Positions 45,442-54,626 of a DNA stretch of 64,000 nt are shown here, one piece after another. The notes beneath the pieces are model-generated. The model did not search any database. It was not told where the DNA came from and saw only the letters and a program-made list of their open reading frames with translations. The position numbers and the translations under genes were made by a program. Source of the DNA: an uncultured Mediterraneibacter sp. (GTDB lineage: Bacteria > Bacillota > Clostridia > Lachnospirales > Lachnospiraceae); contig NZ_CALWFZ010000002.1 of the NCBI RefSeq assembly GCF_944377805.1, positions 154,059-218,058 on the forward strand. The letters are read 5' to 3'. The number at the start of each line of letters is the position of its first letter. Within the stretch, counting starts at the first letter, position 1.

Positions 45442-47157
45442 ATGAGGAGAAAAAGAAGACGCAGATCTGGACATCAGGATAATATAGAATCTCGGGAAAA
45501 TAAGAACTTGACAGAAGAAACAGGGGAGGTTACCCTAAGCGAGTCTGCGGATGATGAGGCGGAAGATACTCTGACAGCTCAGATGCCCGAACCTGACGCC
45601 GACTCCGGGGAAGAGACTCGTGGGGAAGACGGGGAGGACCGGCGGGACGAAGAGGAAGACGCAGCCGGAACTGACGAAGTTTCGGAGGATGAAAAGCGGT
45701 CCCCAAAATCTCTCAGAAGGCGCCGCAGAGGCAGAAGAAGGAAGGGCAGGAAAAAAGAGAAAAAGAAGCTGGGAAAGAAACCGTTTATTATAGCCGGGGG
45801 CATAGTGGGCGGTCTTGTTGTGATTTATCTGGGCGTAGCGGCCTTCTTTCTCAGTCATTTCCTGGTGAATACGACGATCAACGGCAAGGACTTTTCAGGA
45901 AAGACGGTTGCTGATGTGGAAGCGTACCTGGAGGAACAGGTCGAGGGATATCAGCTGACGCTGATCGAGCAGAATAATACGACGGATACGATCAGTGGTT
46001 CGGACATCTCACTGATATATAAAAAAGGCGCCGCTGTAGAGAATGCGCTCAAAGAACAGAGACAGCTTCTCTGGATCGTCTCCCTGTTTTCCAAATCAGC
46101 GGCAGACGTGACAGTCGATGTGGAATATGATGAAGCGGCGCTTGATGAGAAAATACAGAATATCCAGGCAGTGACAGCAGAGCAGACACAGCCTGTTTCC
46201 GCTCACCCGGAATTTGACGGCAATTCTTTTGTCGTGACAGCAGAAACGCTCGGAACGGCGGTGGATATGGATGCTCTTACGTCCAAGATTAAGGAGTATA
46301 TTTCAGCTTTTGAACCGAGGCTTGACCTGATCGAAGAGGGATGTTATGTGATGCCCCAGTACACATCCGAATCACCGGAAGTACAGGCGGCCTGTGACAC
46401 GATGAATCAATATCTGACGGCAAGTATCACATATACGATGACAGAGAACGTGGTGGTAGACAAAGCGCTGATCTCCACATGGCTGTCCTATGATGAAAAC
46501 ATGCAGGTTACGTTTAATGAGGACGCTGTCAGAGCATGGATGAGAGAATTTGGATCCAAGTACGATACAAAAGGAACCGCCAGGTCTATTACATCTCCTT
46601 ATGGGGAGACGACAGAAGTATCCGGAGGAACATACGGATGGATTGTTGATGAAGATACTGAGGCGACAAATCTGATCAACAGTATCAAAAACGGCGAAGT
46701 GGTTACGAGGGAGCCGGCCTATAAGCAGACAGCGGCATCACGTTCCGCGCAGGACTGGGGAAGTACATACGTTGAGGTGGATATTTCCGCGCAGCATATG
46801 TGGTATATTGTGGACGGTTCTGTCGCTATGGAATCAGATGTGGTGACGGGACTTCCAAATGGAGAACGGGATACGCCGACAGGAGTATATTCTATCCTGT
46901 ATACTCAGAGAGACCGGGTGCTCCAGGGTGAGAAAGATCCGGTGACAGGAGAACCAAGTTATCGGACTCCTGTGGCGTTCTGGATGCCGTTTACCAATCA
47001 GGGGCACGGATTCCATGACGCGACGTGGCAGTCTTCTTTTGGCGGTTCACGGTACAAGACAAGAGGATCGCATGGATGCGTGAATATGCCTTATGACAAG
47101 GCGTCTCAGCTGTTCGGCATGCTGAGCTCGGGAACTCCTGTCATTGTACACAACTGA
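45442..47157 (+). CDS. L,D-transpeptidase with long charged cytoplasmic tail
   Basis: A 571-residue membrane-anchored enzyme forming 3-3 crosslinks or attachments in peptidoglycan. Residues 1-112 form a disordered tail: a basic start, an acidic stretch (about 20-85), then a very basic block (RRRRRGRRRKGRKKEKKK). A single membrane helix lies at about 115-138. Residues 140-420 contain paired PG_binding_4-like domains. The YkuD catalytic domain has H522, H525, H544 and the nucleophile C546 in SHGCVNM. Own strong promoter. It may lead the transcript with tgt. Confidence 0.9.
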   Translation: MRRKRRRRSGHQDNIESRENKNLTEETGEVTLSESADDEAEDTLTAQMPEPDADSGEETRGEDGEDRRDEEEDAAGTDEVSEDEKRSPKSLRRRRRGRRRKGRKKEKKKLGKKPFIIAGGIVGGLVVIYLGVAAFFLSHFLVNTTINGKDFSGKTVADVEAYLEEQVEGYQLTLIEQNNTTDTISGSDISLIYKKGAAVENALKEQRQLLWIVSLFSKSAADVTVDVEYDEAALDEKIQNIQAVTAEQTQPVSAHPEFDGNSFVVTAETLGTAVDMDALTSKIKEYISAFEPRLDLIEEGCYVMPQYTSESPEVQAACDTMNQYLTASITYTMTENVVVDKALISTWLSYDENMQVTFNEDAVRAWMREFGSKYDTKGTARSITSPYGETTEVSGGTYGWIVDEDTEATNLINSIKNGEVVTREPAYKQTAASRSAQDWGSTYVEVDISAQHMWYIVDGSVAMESDVVTGLPNGERDTPTGVYSILYTQRDRVLQGEKDPVTGEPSYRTPVAFWMPFTNQGHGFHDATWQSSFGGSRYKTRGSHGCVNMPYDKASQLFGMLSSGTPVIVHN

Positions 47158-47220
47158 TCCGGAAGATGAAAGAATGATTATAAAAGAATGATTATAGCAG
47201 AAGAAAAAGGTTGAATCAAT

Positions 47221-48354
47221 ATGTATGAATTGCTCAAGAAAGACGGAATGGCGAAACGAGGACGCTTTCACACTGTTCACGGGATCATAGAGACCCCGGT
47301 TTTCATGAATGTGGGAACTGCTGCGGCGATAAAAGGAGCGGTTTCAACAGATGATCTGAGGGAGATCAAGACGCAGGTGGAACTCTCCAACACATACCAC
47401 CTGCATGTCAGACCAGGAGATGAAATCGTGAAGAAACTGGGCGGTCTGCACCGTTTCATGAACTGGGATCGTCCGATCCTGACGGACTCAGGAGGCTTTC
47501 AGGTATTTTCTCTGGCGTCTCTAAGGAAGATAAAGGAAGAAGGCGTTCACTTTCATTCCCATATTGACGGGCACAAGATCTTTATGGGACCGGAGGAGAG
47601 TATGCAGATCCAGTCCAACCTTGCATCTACGATTGCTATGGCTTTTGACGAGTGCCCTCCAAGTACGGCTGACAGGAAATACATCGGCAATTCTGTGGAA
47701 CGCACGACGAGATGGTTAAAGCGGTGCAGGGATGAGATGGGGAGACTCAACTCTCTTCCGGACACGATCAATCCGCATCAGATGCTGTTTGGCATCAATC
47801 AGGGCGGAATCTATGAGGACATCAGAATTGAACATGCACAGCAGATCACAGAACTTGATCTGGACGGATATGCTGTTGGAGGCCTTGCGGTAGGTGAGAG
47901 CCATGAAGAGATGTACCGGATCCTTGACGCGGTGGTGCCTCATCTTCCCGAGAATAAACCGACTTATCTGATGGGCGTCGGAACCCCGGCGAATATACTT
48001 GAAAGTGTGGAGCGCGGCGTTGATTTCTTTGACTGCGTGTACCCGACGAGGAACGGAAGACACGGCCATGTATATACGAATTACGGCAAACTGAATCTGT
48101 TCAACGCGAAGTATGAGCTGGACGAGCGTCCCATAGAGGAGGGGTGTACATGTCCGGCATGCAGAAGCTACAGCCGCGCGTATATCCGCCATCTGCTCAA
48201 AGCGAAAGAGATGCTGGGGATGCGTCTGTGCGTACTCCACAATCTCTATTTCTATAATACGATGATGGAGGAGATCAGGGCTGCGATCGAGGCTGGAGAG
48301 TTCCAGACTTACAAGAAGAACAAACTGGAAAAAATGGCGCAGGGACAGCGGTAA
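47221..48354 (+). CDS. tgt: Queuine/preQ1 tRNA-guanine transglycosylase
   Basis: A 377-residue TIM-barrel enzyme exchanging G34 for preQ1 in tRNAs with GUN anticodons. ILTDSGGFQVFSL near residue 87 holds the catalytic base Asp. The nucleophile Asp is in FFDCVYPTRNGRHGH near 264. The zinc site is C-x-C-x2-C (CTCPAC) near 302 with a later His. Length is typical. queA and the preQ1 genes are not in the window, so the base must come from elsewhere or by uptake. Confidence 0.97.
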   Translation: MYELLKKDGMAKRGRFHTVHGIIETPVFMNVGTAAAIKGAVSTDDLREIKTQVELSNTYHLHVRPGDEIVKKLGGLHRFMNWDRPILTDSGGFQVFSLASLRKIKEEGVHFHSHIDGHKIFMGPEESMQIQSNLASTIAMAFDECPPSTADRKYIGNSVERTTRWLKRCRDEMGRLNSLPDTINPHQMLFGINQGGIYEDIRIEHAQQITELDLDGYAVGGLAVGESHEEMYRILDAVVPHLPENKPTYLMGVGTPANILESVERGVDFFDCVYPTRNGRHGHVYTNYGKLNLFNAKYELDERPIEEGCTCPACRSYSRAYIRHLLKAKEMLGMRLCVLHNLYFYNTMMEEIRAAIEAGEFQTYKKNKLEKMAQGQR

Positions 48355-48368
48355 TTTGCAAAAGATAC

Positions 48369-48397
48369 TTGAAGAAACAGCTGTTTTTGTGTATAGT
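48369..48397 (+). promoter_or_regulatory. Promoter of yajC
   Basis: TTGAAG (48369-48374), 17 bp, TATAGT (48392-48397), between tgt and yajC. Confidence 0.65.
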
Positions 48398-48437
48398 AAA
48401 CTTATTGCCGGATAGAAAGTTAGGAGGAAATACAATT

Positions 48438-48716
48438 ATGGGTGAACTTGGTAGTATGCTGATTCTCTGGGTTGTGGTGCTCGGACTGATGTGGTTTTTG
48501 CTTATGCGTCCTCAGAAGAAAGAGCAGAAAAGAGTGCAGGCAATGCTGGCATCGATGGAAGTCGGAGATACCGCGTTGACGACAAGCGGGTTCTACGGAG
48601 TGATTATCGATATTACAGACGAGGATGTAATCGTAGAATTCGGGAACAATAAAAACTGCCGCATACCGATGCAGAAGGCGGCGATTGCTCAGATTGAGAA
48701 ACCGAATGCAGAGTAG
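48438..48716 (+). CDS. yajC: Preprotein translocase accessory subunit YajC
   Basis: 92 residues. One N-terminal membrane helix (MLILWVVVLGLMWFLLM) is followed by the hallmark RPQKKEQKR at its cytoplasmic end. A small beta domain (GDTALTTSGFYGVI, then DVIVEF) follows. It assists SecDF with SecYEG. The ATG at 48438 follows AGGAGG; codons upstream to 48369 are chance. tgt-yajC is a widely conserved pair. Confidence 0.93.
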   Translation: MGELGSMLILWVVVLGLMWFLLMRPQKKEQKRVQAMLASMEVGDTALTTSGFYGVIIDITDEDVIVEFGNNKNCRIPMQKAAIAQIEKPNAE

Positions 48717-48736
48717 TGCAATATATTAAAATCAGG

Positions 48737-48787
48737 ACCGGAGAGGAGCTGGATCGAGAGAACAGTTTCTCTCCGGTTTTGTTTTTT
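48737..48787 (+). terminator. Terminator of yajC
   Basis: ACCGGAGAG (48737-48745) pairs with CTCTCCGGT (48769-48777) and is followed by TTTTGTTTTTT. Repeat copy C begins at the next base. Confidence 0.88.
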
Positions 48788-48884
48788 GTAACGGCGACAA
48801 ACAAAAGTCCGGACTTGCCCAGCCTCCGGCGACCGCTTACAATCCCCGAATGTGACTTCTGGTATTTCCGGTGATTTACAATTT
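48788..48884 (+). repeat. Dispersed intergenic repeat, copy C (most complete)
   Basis: GTAACGGCGACAAACAA, then AGTCCGGACTTGCCC, a CCGGCGACCGCTTACAATCC block, CGAATGTGACTTCTGG, and CCGGTGATTTACAATTT. It carries both the left half (shared with A and B) and the right half (shared with B and D), about 97 bp. It lies between the yajC terminator and the leuB promoter. Confidence 0.78.
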
Positions 48885-48915
48885 CAGAGTGCCCTCTATT
48901 TTTTGCCCATACTAC

Positions 48916-48944
48916 TTGAAACACTTTTGGAAATGCGGTATGAT
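48916..48944 (+). promoter_or_regulatory. Promoter of leuB-ilvD-ilvB(-serC-serA)
   Basis: TTGAAA (48916-48921), 17 bp, TATGAT (48939-48944). The leader is only about 30 nt, so there is no room for a T-box or a leader peptide. Confidence 0.75.
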
Positions 48945-48981
48945 AAACAGTGATATTTTATATTTGGAAGGATGAGCGGTT

Positions 48982-50067
48982 ATGGAGATGAAGATCGGAG
49001 TGATAAAAGGAGACGGCATCGGCCCGGAGATCGTGGATGAGGCTATGAAAGTTCTGGACAGGATCGCCCTGGTGTACGGCCATTCTCTTTCATATACGCA
49101 GCTTTTGATGGGAGGCGCTTCCATTGACGCAAATGGAGTTCCCCTGACAGAGGAGACGCTGGAGAAAGCGAAGAGCAGCGACGCGGTGCTCATGGGATCG
49201 ATCGGCGGAGACGCCAGGACATCGCCCTGGTATAAACTGGAACCGTCCAAACGCCCGGAAGCCGGCCTGCTTCAGTTAAGAAAAGGGCTGAATCTGTTCG
49301 CGAATCTGCGCCCTGCTGTTCTCTATCCGGAACTCAAAGGAGCGTGCCCGCTCAGGGAAGAGATTGCGGATCGTGGATTTGACATGATGATTATGCGGGA
49401 ACTGACTGGGGGATTATATTTCGGAAAGCGCAGTACAGAAAAGGAAAACGGAATTCTCGTCGCAAGAGACGAACTTACATACAGTGAGACCGAAATCAGA
49501 AGAATCGCTAAACGTGGTTTTGACATCGCCATGAAGCGCGGAAAAAAAGTGACAAGCGTCGACAAGGCGAATGTGCTGGACTCCTCCAGGCTGTGGAGAA
49601 AAGTAGTGGACGAAGTCTCCGCCGGGTATCCGGAAGTGACTCTGGAACATATGCTGGTTGACAACTGCGCGATGCAGCTGGTGAAAGATCCGGCTCAGTT
49701 CGATGTTATCCTGACAGAGAATATGTTCGGCGATATTCTCTCTGACGAAGCGAGTATGGTGACCGGCTCTATCGGAATGCTTGCCAGTGCCAGCTTAAAC
49801 GAGACGAAATTCGGTCTCTATGAGCCAAGCGGAGGTTCCGCGCCGGATATTGCGGGGCAAGGCATTGCGAATCCTATCGCAACGATTCTGTCAGCCTCCA
49901 TGATGCTGAAGTATTCTTTTGATCTGGATCAGGAGGCGGCAGCGATTGAGGAAGCGGTATCTTCTGTTCTCAGGGACGGGTATCGCACTATTGATATTAT
50001 GTCAGAAGGAATGAAGCAGATCGGTACAAAAGAGATGGGAGACCGGATCTGTGCATATATCAGATAA
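48982..50067 (+). CDS. leuB: 3-isopropylmalate dehydrogenase
   Basis: A 361-residue NAD-dependent enzyme of leucine synthesis, of the isocitrate dehydrogenase family. GDGIGPEIV (residues 10-18), LLQLRKGLNLFANLRPA near 93, catalytic Tyr in ELTGGLYFG near 140, Lys in DKANVL near 193, metal Asp in LSDEASM near 250 and GSAPDIAGQGIANP near 280 are all present. First gene of the branched-chain cluster. leuA, leuC and leuD are not in the window. Confidence 0.96.
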   Translation: MEMKIGVIKGDGIGPEIVDEAMKVLDRIALVYGHSLSYTQLLMGGASIDANGVPLTEETLEKAKSSDAVLMGSIGGDARTSPWYKLEPSKRPEAGLLQLRKGLNLFANLRPAVLYPELKGACPLREEIADRGFDMMIMRELTGGLYFGKRSTEKENGILVARDELTYSETEIRRIAKRGFDIAMKRGKKVTSVDKANVLDSSRLWRKVVDEVSAGYPEVTLEHMLVDNCAMQLVKDPAQFDVILTENMFGDILSDEASMVTGSIGMLASASLNETKFGLYEPSGGSAPDIAGQGIANPIATILSASMMLKYSFDLDQEAAAIEEAVSSVLRDGYRTIDIMSEGMKQIGTKEMGDRICAYIR

Positions 50068-50086
50068 GAAAGAGAGGAATTGACAG

Positions 50087-51760
50087 ATGAGAAGTGACAG
50101 AGTAACAAAAGGCGTACAGCAGGCGCCTCATCGTTCATTGTTTAACGCGCTGGGGATGACACAGGAGGAACTGGACAGACCGCTGATCGGAGTAGTCAGT
50201 TCTTACAATGAGATTGTACCCGGACATATGAATCTCGATAAAATTACAGAGGCAGTCAAGATGGGAGTGGCTATGGCAGGGGGAACTCCGGTCGTTGTTC
50301 CCGCTATTGCCGTGTGCGACGGCATTGCAATGGGGCATGTCGGAATGAAATACTCCCTTGTGACAAGAGATCTGATTGCGGATTCTACAGAGGCGCTGGC
50401 AATGGCTCATCAGTTTGACGGTCTTGTAATGATTCCAAACTGTGATAAAAACGTGCCGGGTCTTCTCATGGCGGCAGCCCGCGTCAATATCCCGACGATC
50501 TTTGTCAGCGGGGGCCCGATGCTGGCAGGTCATGTAAAAGGGGAGAAAACAAGTCTCTCCAGCATGTTTGAGGCCGTGGGCGCGCATGCGGCAGGGAAGA
50601 TTACGGACGAGGATCTGTCTGAGTTTGAAAATAAGGCATGTCCTACCTGCGGATCCTGCTCCGGCATGTATACAGCGAACAGTATGAATTGCCTGACGGA
50701 AGCACTTGGCATGGGACTTAAAGGAAACGGTACGATACCGGCGGTATATTCGGCAAGACTTCAGCTGGCGAAACATGCCGGCATGCAGGTGATGGAGCTG
50801 GTTAGGAAGAATATCAGGCCGAGGGACATTATGACAGAGAAGGCGGTTCTGAACGCTCTGACTGTAGATATGGCACTTGGCTGCTCCACAAACAGTATGC
50901 TTCATCTTCCCGCGATCGCCCATGAGATCGGAATGGACTTTGAGATTGACTTTGCCAACAGCATCAGCGAGAAGACACCGAATCTCTGTCATCTTGCGCC
51001 GGCGGGGCATACTTATATTGAGGACCTCAATGAGGCGGGCGGCGTATATGCCGTGATGAATGAACTGAATAAAAAAGGACTTTTACACACGGACTGCATG
51101 ACCGTTACAGGCAGGACAGTCGGTGAAAATATTGAGGGGTGTGAGAATCTCAATCCGGAAGTCATCCGCCCGATTGACCATCCTTACAGCGAGACAGGCG
51201 GATTGGCGGTACTCAAGGGAAATCTTGCCCCGGACGGAAGTGTTGTAAAGCGCTCCGCTGTCTGTGACGAGATGCTTGTTCACGAAGGTCCGGCCCGTAT
51301 ATTCGAGAGCGATGAGGAGGCGACAGAGGCGATCAAAAACGGCAGAATCAATCCCGGAGATGTGATTGTGATACGATATGAAGGTCCAAAAGGCGGCCCC
51401 GGCATGAGAGAAATGCTCAATCCGACCTCTGCGATCGCCGGATATGGCCTGGGATCGACCGTTGCGCTGATTACAGACGGAAGATTCAGCGGCGCGTCAA
51501 GAGGCGCTTCTATCGGCCATGTATCCCCTGAGGCAGCCGTAGGCGGCCCGATTGCCCTTGTGGAAGAAGGGGATATCATTAAAATCAATATACCGGAACT
51601 GAAACTGGAGCTGGATATATCTGATGAAGAGATGGCGCAGAGAAAAGCAAAATGGCAGCCGCGCGAGCCTAAGGTGAAGACGGGCTACCTTGCGAGATAC
51701 GCGTCTATGGTGACTTCCGGCAACCGGGGAGCGATTCTTGAAGTGCCCGGTGAAAAATAA
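50087..51760 (+). CDS. ilvD: Dihydroxy-acid dehydratase
   Basis: A 557-residue Fe-S enzyme making the 2-oxo acids of valine and isoleucine. Cluster Cys residues are in PNCDKNVPG near residue 121 and [17 protein letters not shown] near 193. The C-terminal swivel domain with GRFSGASRG (base Ser) near 470 is complete. It starts 19 bp after leuB with GAGAGGAA upstream of the ATG. Confidence 0.97.
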   Translation: MRSDRVTKGVQQAPHRSLFNALGMTQEELDRPLIGVVSSYNEIVPGHMNLDKITEAVKMGVAMAGGTPVVVPAIAVCDGIAMGHVGMKYSLVTRDLIADSTEALAMAHQFDGLVMIPNCDKNVPGLLMAAARVNIPTIFVSGGPMLAGHVKGEKTSLSSMFEAVGAHAAGKITDEDLSEFENKACPTCGSCSGMYTANSMNCLTEALGMGLKGNGTIPAVYSARLQLAKHAGMQVMELVRKNIRPRDIMTEKAVLNALTVDMALGCSTNSMLHLPAIAHEIGMDFEIDFANSISEKTPNLCHLAPAGHTYIEDLNEAGGVYAVMNELNKKGLLHTDCMTVTGRTVGENIEGCENLNPEVIRPIDHPYSETGGLAVLKGNLAPDGSVVKRSAVCDEMLVHEGPARIFESDEEATEAIKNGRINPGDVIVIRYEGPKGGPGMREMLNPTSAIAGYGLGSTVALITDGRFSGASRGASIGHVSPEAAVGGPIALVEEGDIIKINIPELKLELDISDEEMAQRKAKWQPREPKVKTGYLARYASMVTSGNRGAILEVPGEK

Positions 51761-51814
51761 GACGCAAAAGAGAAAACAGTGTACAGAGAGATTGGAAGGA
51801 GCAGAGCGAGAAGC

Positions 51815-53494
51815 ATGCAGTTAAATGGATCAGAAATAGTGATAGAGTGCCTGAAAGAGCAAGGGGTGGACACCGTATTCGGATACCCGGGCGGCGCCAT
51901 TCTTAACGTTTACGATGAATTGTATAAGCACAGGAACGAGATACGCCACATTCTGACTTCCCATGAGCAGGGAGCATCCCACGCAGCTGACGGATATGCC
52001 AGAGCCACGGGAAAGGTAGGCGTGTGCCTTGCCACAAGCGGACCGGGAGCGACAAATCTTGTAACCGGTATTGCCACGGCGTATATGGATTCCATTCCGA
52101 TCGTGGCGATCACGTGTAATGTGGGCGTATCTCTCCTTGGCAAAGACAGTTTCCAGGAAATTGATATTACAGGCATTACGATGCCGATTACGAAATACAG
52201 TTTTATCGTAAAAGACGTAAACAAGCTGGCGGATACGATCAGGAAAGCTTTCCGCATTGCGAAAGCGGGACGTCCCGGTCCGGTTCTGATCGATATTCCA
52301 AAAGACGTTACCGCGGCAACGGCGGAGTATGAACGTCAGGAGCTGGGCAAATATGTGCCGGATCACTCTCATATCAGTGAGAAGGACATCGCCGACGCCA
52401 TAGCTATGCTGGAAGAGGCGAAAAAGCCGTATGTGTTTGTGGGAGGCGGAGCCGTCCTCTCAGAAGCCAGCGATGAAGTCAAAGAATTTGTGGACAAATT
52501 GGACGCTCCGGTTGCCGACACTCTGATGGGAAAAGGAGCGTTTCCGGGAACGGACCCGCGCTATACGGGAATGCTCGGGATGCACGGAACCAAAACGTCT
52601 AATTACGGTGTCAGCGAGTGCGATCTTCTCGTTGTTCTGGGCGCCCGTTTCAGCGACCGTGTGACGGGAAACACAGAGACATTTGCGAAAAACGCAAAGA
52701 TCCTTCAGATTGATATTGATCCGGCGGAAATTAATAAAAATATTCTTGTGTCAGCAGAACTCATCGGGGATATTAAAGAAGTGCTTAGAATACTGAACCG
52801 GCATTTAAAGCAGCAGGATCATAAAGCGTGGCTTGAGAAGATTGAGTCCTACAAGGAAAAATACCCATTAAAATATCATCCTGACGTGCTTACCGGTCCG
52901 TTTATTATCGAGGAGATCTACCGGCAGACAAAGGGAGATGCTCTTATCGTGACAGAGGTGGGACAGCACCAGATGTGGGCGGCTCAGTACTATAAATATA
53001 CGAAGCCCCGGACACTTCTCACTTCGGGAGGGCTTGGAACAATGGGGTACGGGCTGGGAGCCTCTATGGGCGCGAAGGTCGGATGCCCCCAAAAGACGGT
53101 AGTCAATATCGCGGGGGACGGATGTTTCCGCATGAATATGAATGAGATCGCGACAGCGGTCCGGCATAATATCCCGATTATCGAGGTTGTTGTAAATAAT
53201 CATGTGCTCGGCATGGTGCGCCAGTGGCAGGATCTTTTCTATGATGAGCGCTATTCCGCTACTGTACTGCGGGATGCCGTGGATTTTGCCAGAGTGGCTG
53301 AAGCTATGGGAGCCGTTGGCATTCATGTGGAGTCCCAGGAAGAATTTAAAGAAGCATTCGCAAAAGCGATGTCAATGAACCGTCCGGTTGTGATCGACTG
53401 TCAGATCGGTTCCGATGATAAAGTGTGGCCTATGGTAGCCCCGGGGGCGGATATTAAAGAGGCCTTTGATGAGGACGACATGGCGGAACACTGA
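51815..53494 (+). CDS. ilvB: Acetolactate synthase, large subunit
   Basis: A 559-residue ThDP enzyme condensing pyruvate to acetolactate. The catalytic Glu is in SHEQGASHAADGYAR near residue 48. FAD-region RFSDRVTGN near 285 and the ThDP/Mg motif GDGCFRMN...NNHVLGMVRQWQ (about 440-475) mark the biosynthetic, FAD-binding form. ATG 51815 fits the family start; the GTG at 51779 would add an unusual Arg-rich tail. No ilvN regulatory-subunit gene follows, which is unusual for an ilvB operon. Confidence 0.95.
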   Translation: MQLNGSEIVIECLKEQGVDTVFGYPGGAILNVYDELYKHRNEIRHILTSHEQGASHAADGYARATGKVGVCLATSGPGATNLVTGIATAYMDSIPIVAITCNVGVSLLGKDSFQEIDITGITMPITKYSFIVKDVNKLADTIRKAFRIAKAGRPGPVLIDIPKDVTAATAEYERQELGKYVPDHSHISEKDIADAIAMLEEAKKPYVFVGGGAVLSEASDEVKEFVDKLDAPVADTLMGKGAFPGTDPRYTGMLGMHGTKTSNYGVSECDLLVVLGARFSDRVTGNTETFAKNAKILQIDIDPAEINKNILVSAELIGDIKEVLRILNRHLKQQDHKAWLEKIESYKEKYPLKYHPDVLTGPFIIEEIYRQTKGDALIVTEVGQHQMWAAQYYKYTKPRTLLTSGGLGTMGYGLGASMGAKVGCPQKTVVNIAGDGCFRMNMNEIATAVRHNIPIIEVVVNNHVLGMVRQWQDLFYDERYSATVLRDAVDFARVAEAMGAVGIHVESQEEFKEAFAKAMSMNRPVVIDCQIGSDDKVWPMVAPGADIKEAFDEDDMAEH

Positions 53495-53542
53495 TGATTT
53501 TTTATCATAATATGTAGAATAGGAAAACAGGAGGTATGGAAC

Positions 53543-54625
53543 ATGGGCAGAGTATATAACTTCTCGGCCGGCCCGGCAGTGCTGCCGGAAGAAGTGTTAA
53601 AAGAAGCGGCGGATGAAATGCTGGACTACAGGGGAACCGGGATGTCGGTGATGGAGATGAGCCACCGGTCAAAACCATTTGAGCAGATTATAACGGAGGC
53701 GGAGCAGGATCTTAGGGATCTGATGAATATTCCGGATAATTATAAAGTACTGTTTCTCCAGGGAGGAGCGTCTCAGCAGTTTGCCATGATCCCCATGAAT
53801 CTGATGAAAAACAGAGTCGCGGATTATATTGTTACAGGACAGTGGGCAAAGAAAGCCGCAAAGGAAGCGGAGAAATACGGGAAAGTGAACAGGATCGCCT
53901 CCTCCGAAGATCAGACATTTTCCTACATACCGGACTGTTCGGATCTTCCGGTATCAGAGGATGCGGACTATGTGTATATCTGTGAAAATAATACGATCTA
54001 CGGAACAAAGTTTAAGGAACTGCCGAACACAAAAGGAAAGACGCTTGTCGCGGATGTTTCTTCCTGTTTCCTGTCCGAGCCTGTTGATGTGACGAAATAC
54101 GGCATTATTTATGGCGGAGTACAGAAAAACATCGGACCGGCCGGGGTAGTCATTGTGATTATCCGAGAGGATCTGATTACGGAGGATGTGCTTCCAGGGA
54201 CTCCTACGATGCTCGCTTACAAGACACATGCGGATGCGAAGTCTCTTTACAATACTCCACCGGCGTATGGGATCTATATCTGCGGTAAGGTGTTCAAGTG
54301 GATCAAGTCCCAGGGCGGTTTGGAGGCTATGAAGGAGAAAAATGAGAAGAAGGCGAAAGTGCTCTATGACTTTCTTGACCAGAGCAGACTCTTTAAAGGC
54401 ACGGTAGTGCCTAAAGACCGTTCCCTTATGAATGTGCCGTTTGTTACCGGTGACGCTGATCTGGACGCCAAATTTGTAAAAGAAGCAAAAGAGGCGGGAC
54501 TGGAGAATCTGAAAGGACACCGTACGGTAGGCGGCATGAGGGCCAGCATTTACAATGCGATGCCCGCCGAAGGCGTTGTGGCACTTGTAGACTTTATGAA
54601 AAGGTTTGAAGAGGAGAATCTGTAA
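53543..54625 (+). CDS. serC: Phosphoserine aminotransferase
   Basis: A 360-residue PLP enzyme forming 3-phosphoserine from 3-phosphohydroxypyruvate. It begins RVYNFSAGPAVLPEEVL, has GGASQQFAMIPMNL near residue 75, the PLP Asp in VADVSSC near 170, and PLP Lys in GGVQKNIGPAG near 195. The C-terminal VGGMRASIYNA holds the phosphate-binding Arg. Linked to serA by 1 bp, and 48 bp after ilvB with no terminator between, so it may extend the ilv transcript. Confidence 0.96.
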   Translation: MGRVYNFSAGPAVLPEEVLKEAADEMLDYRGTGMSVMEMSHRSKPFEQIITEAEQDLRDLMNIPDNYKVLFLQGGASQQFAMIPMNLMKNRVADYIVTGQWAKKAAKEAEKYGKVNRIASSEDQTFSYIPDCSDLPVSEDADYVYICENNTIYGTKFKELPNTKGKTLVADVSSCFLSEPVDVTKYGIIYGGVQKNIGPAGVVIVIIREDLITEDVLPGTPTMLAYKTHADAKSLYNTPPAYGIYICGKVFKWIKSQGGLEAMKEKNEKKAKVLYDFLDQSRLFKGTVVPKDRSLMNVPFVTGDADLDAKFVKEAKEAGLENLKGHRTVGGMRASIYNAMPAEGVVALVDFMKRFEEENL

Positions 54626-54626
54626 G

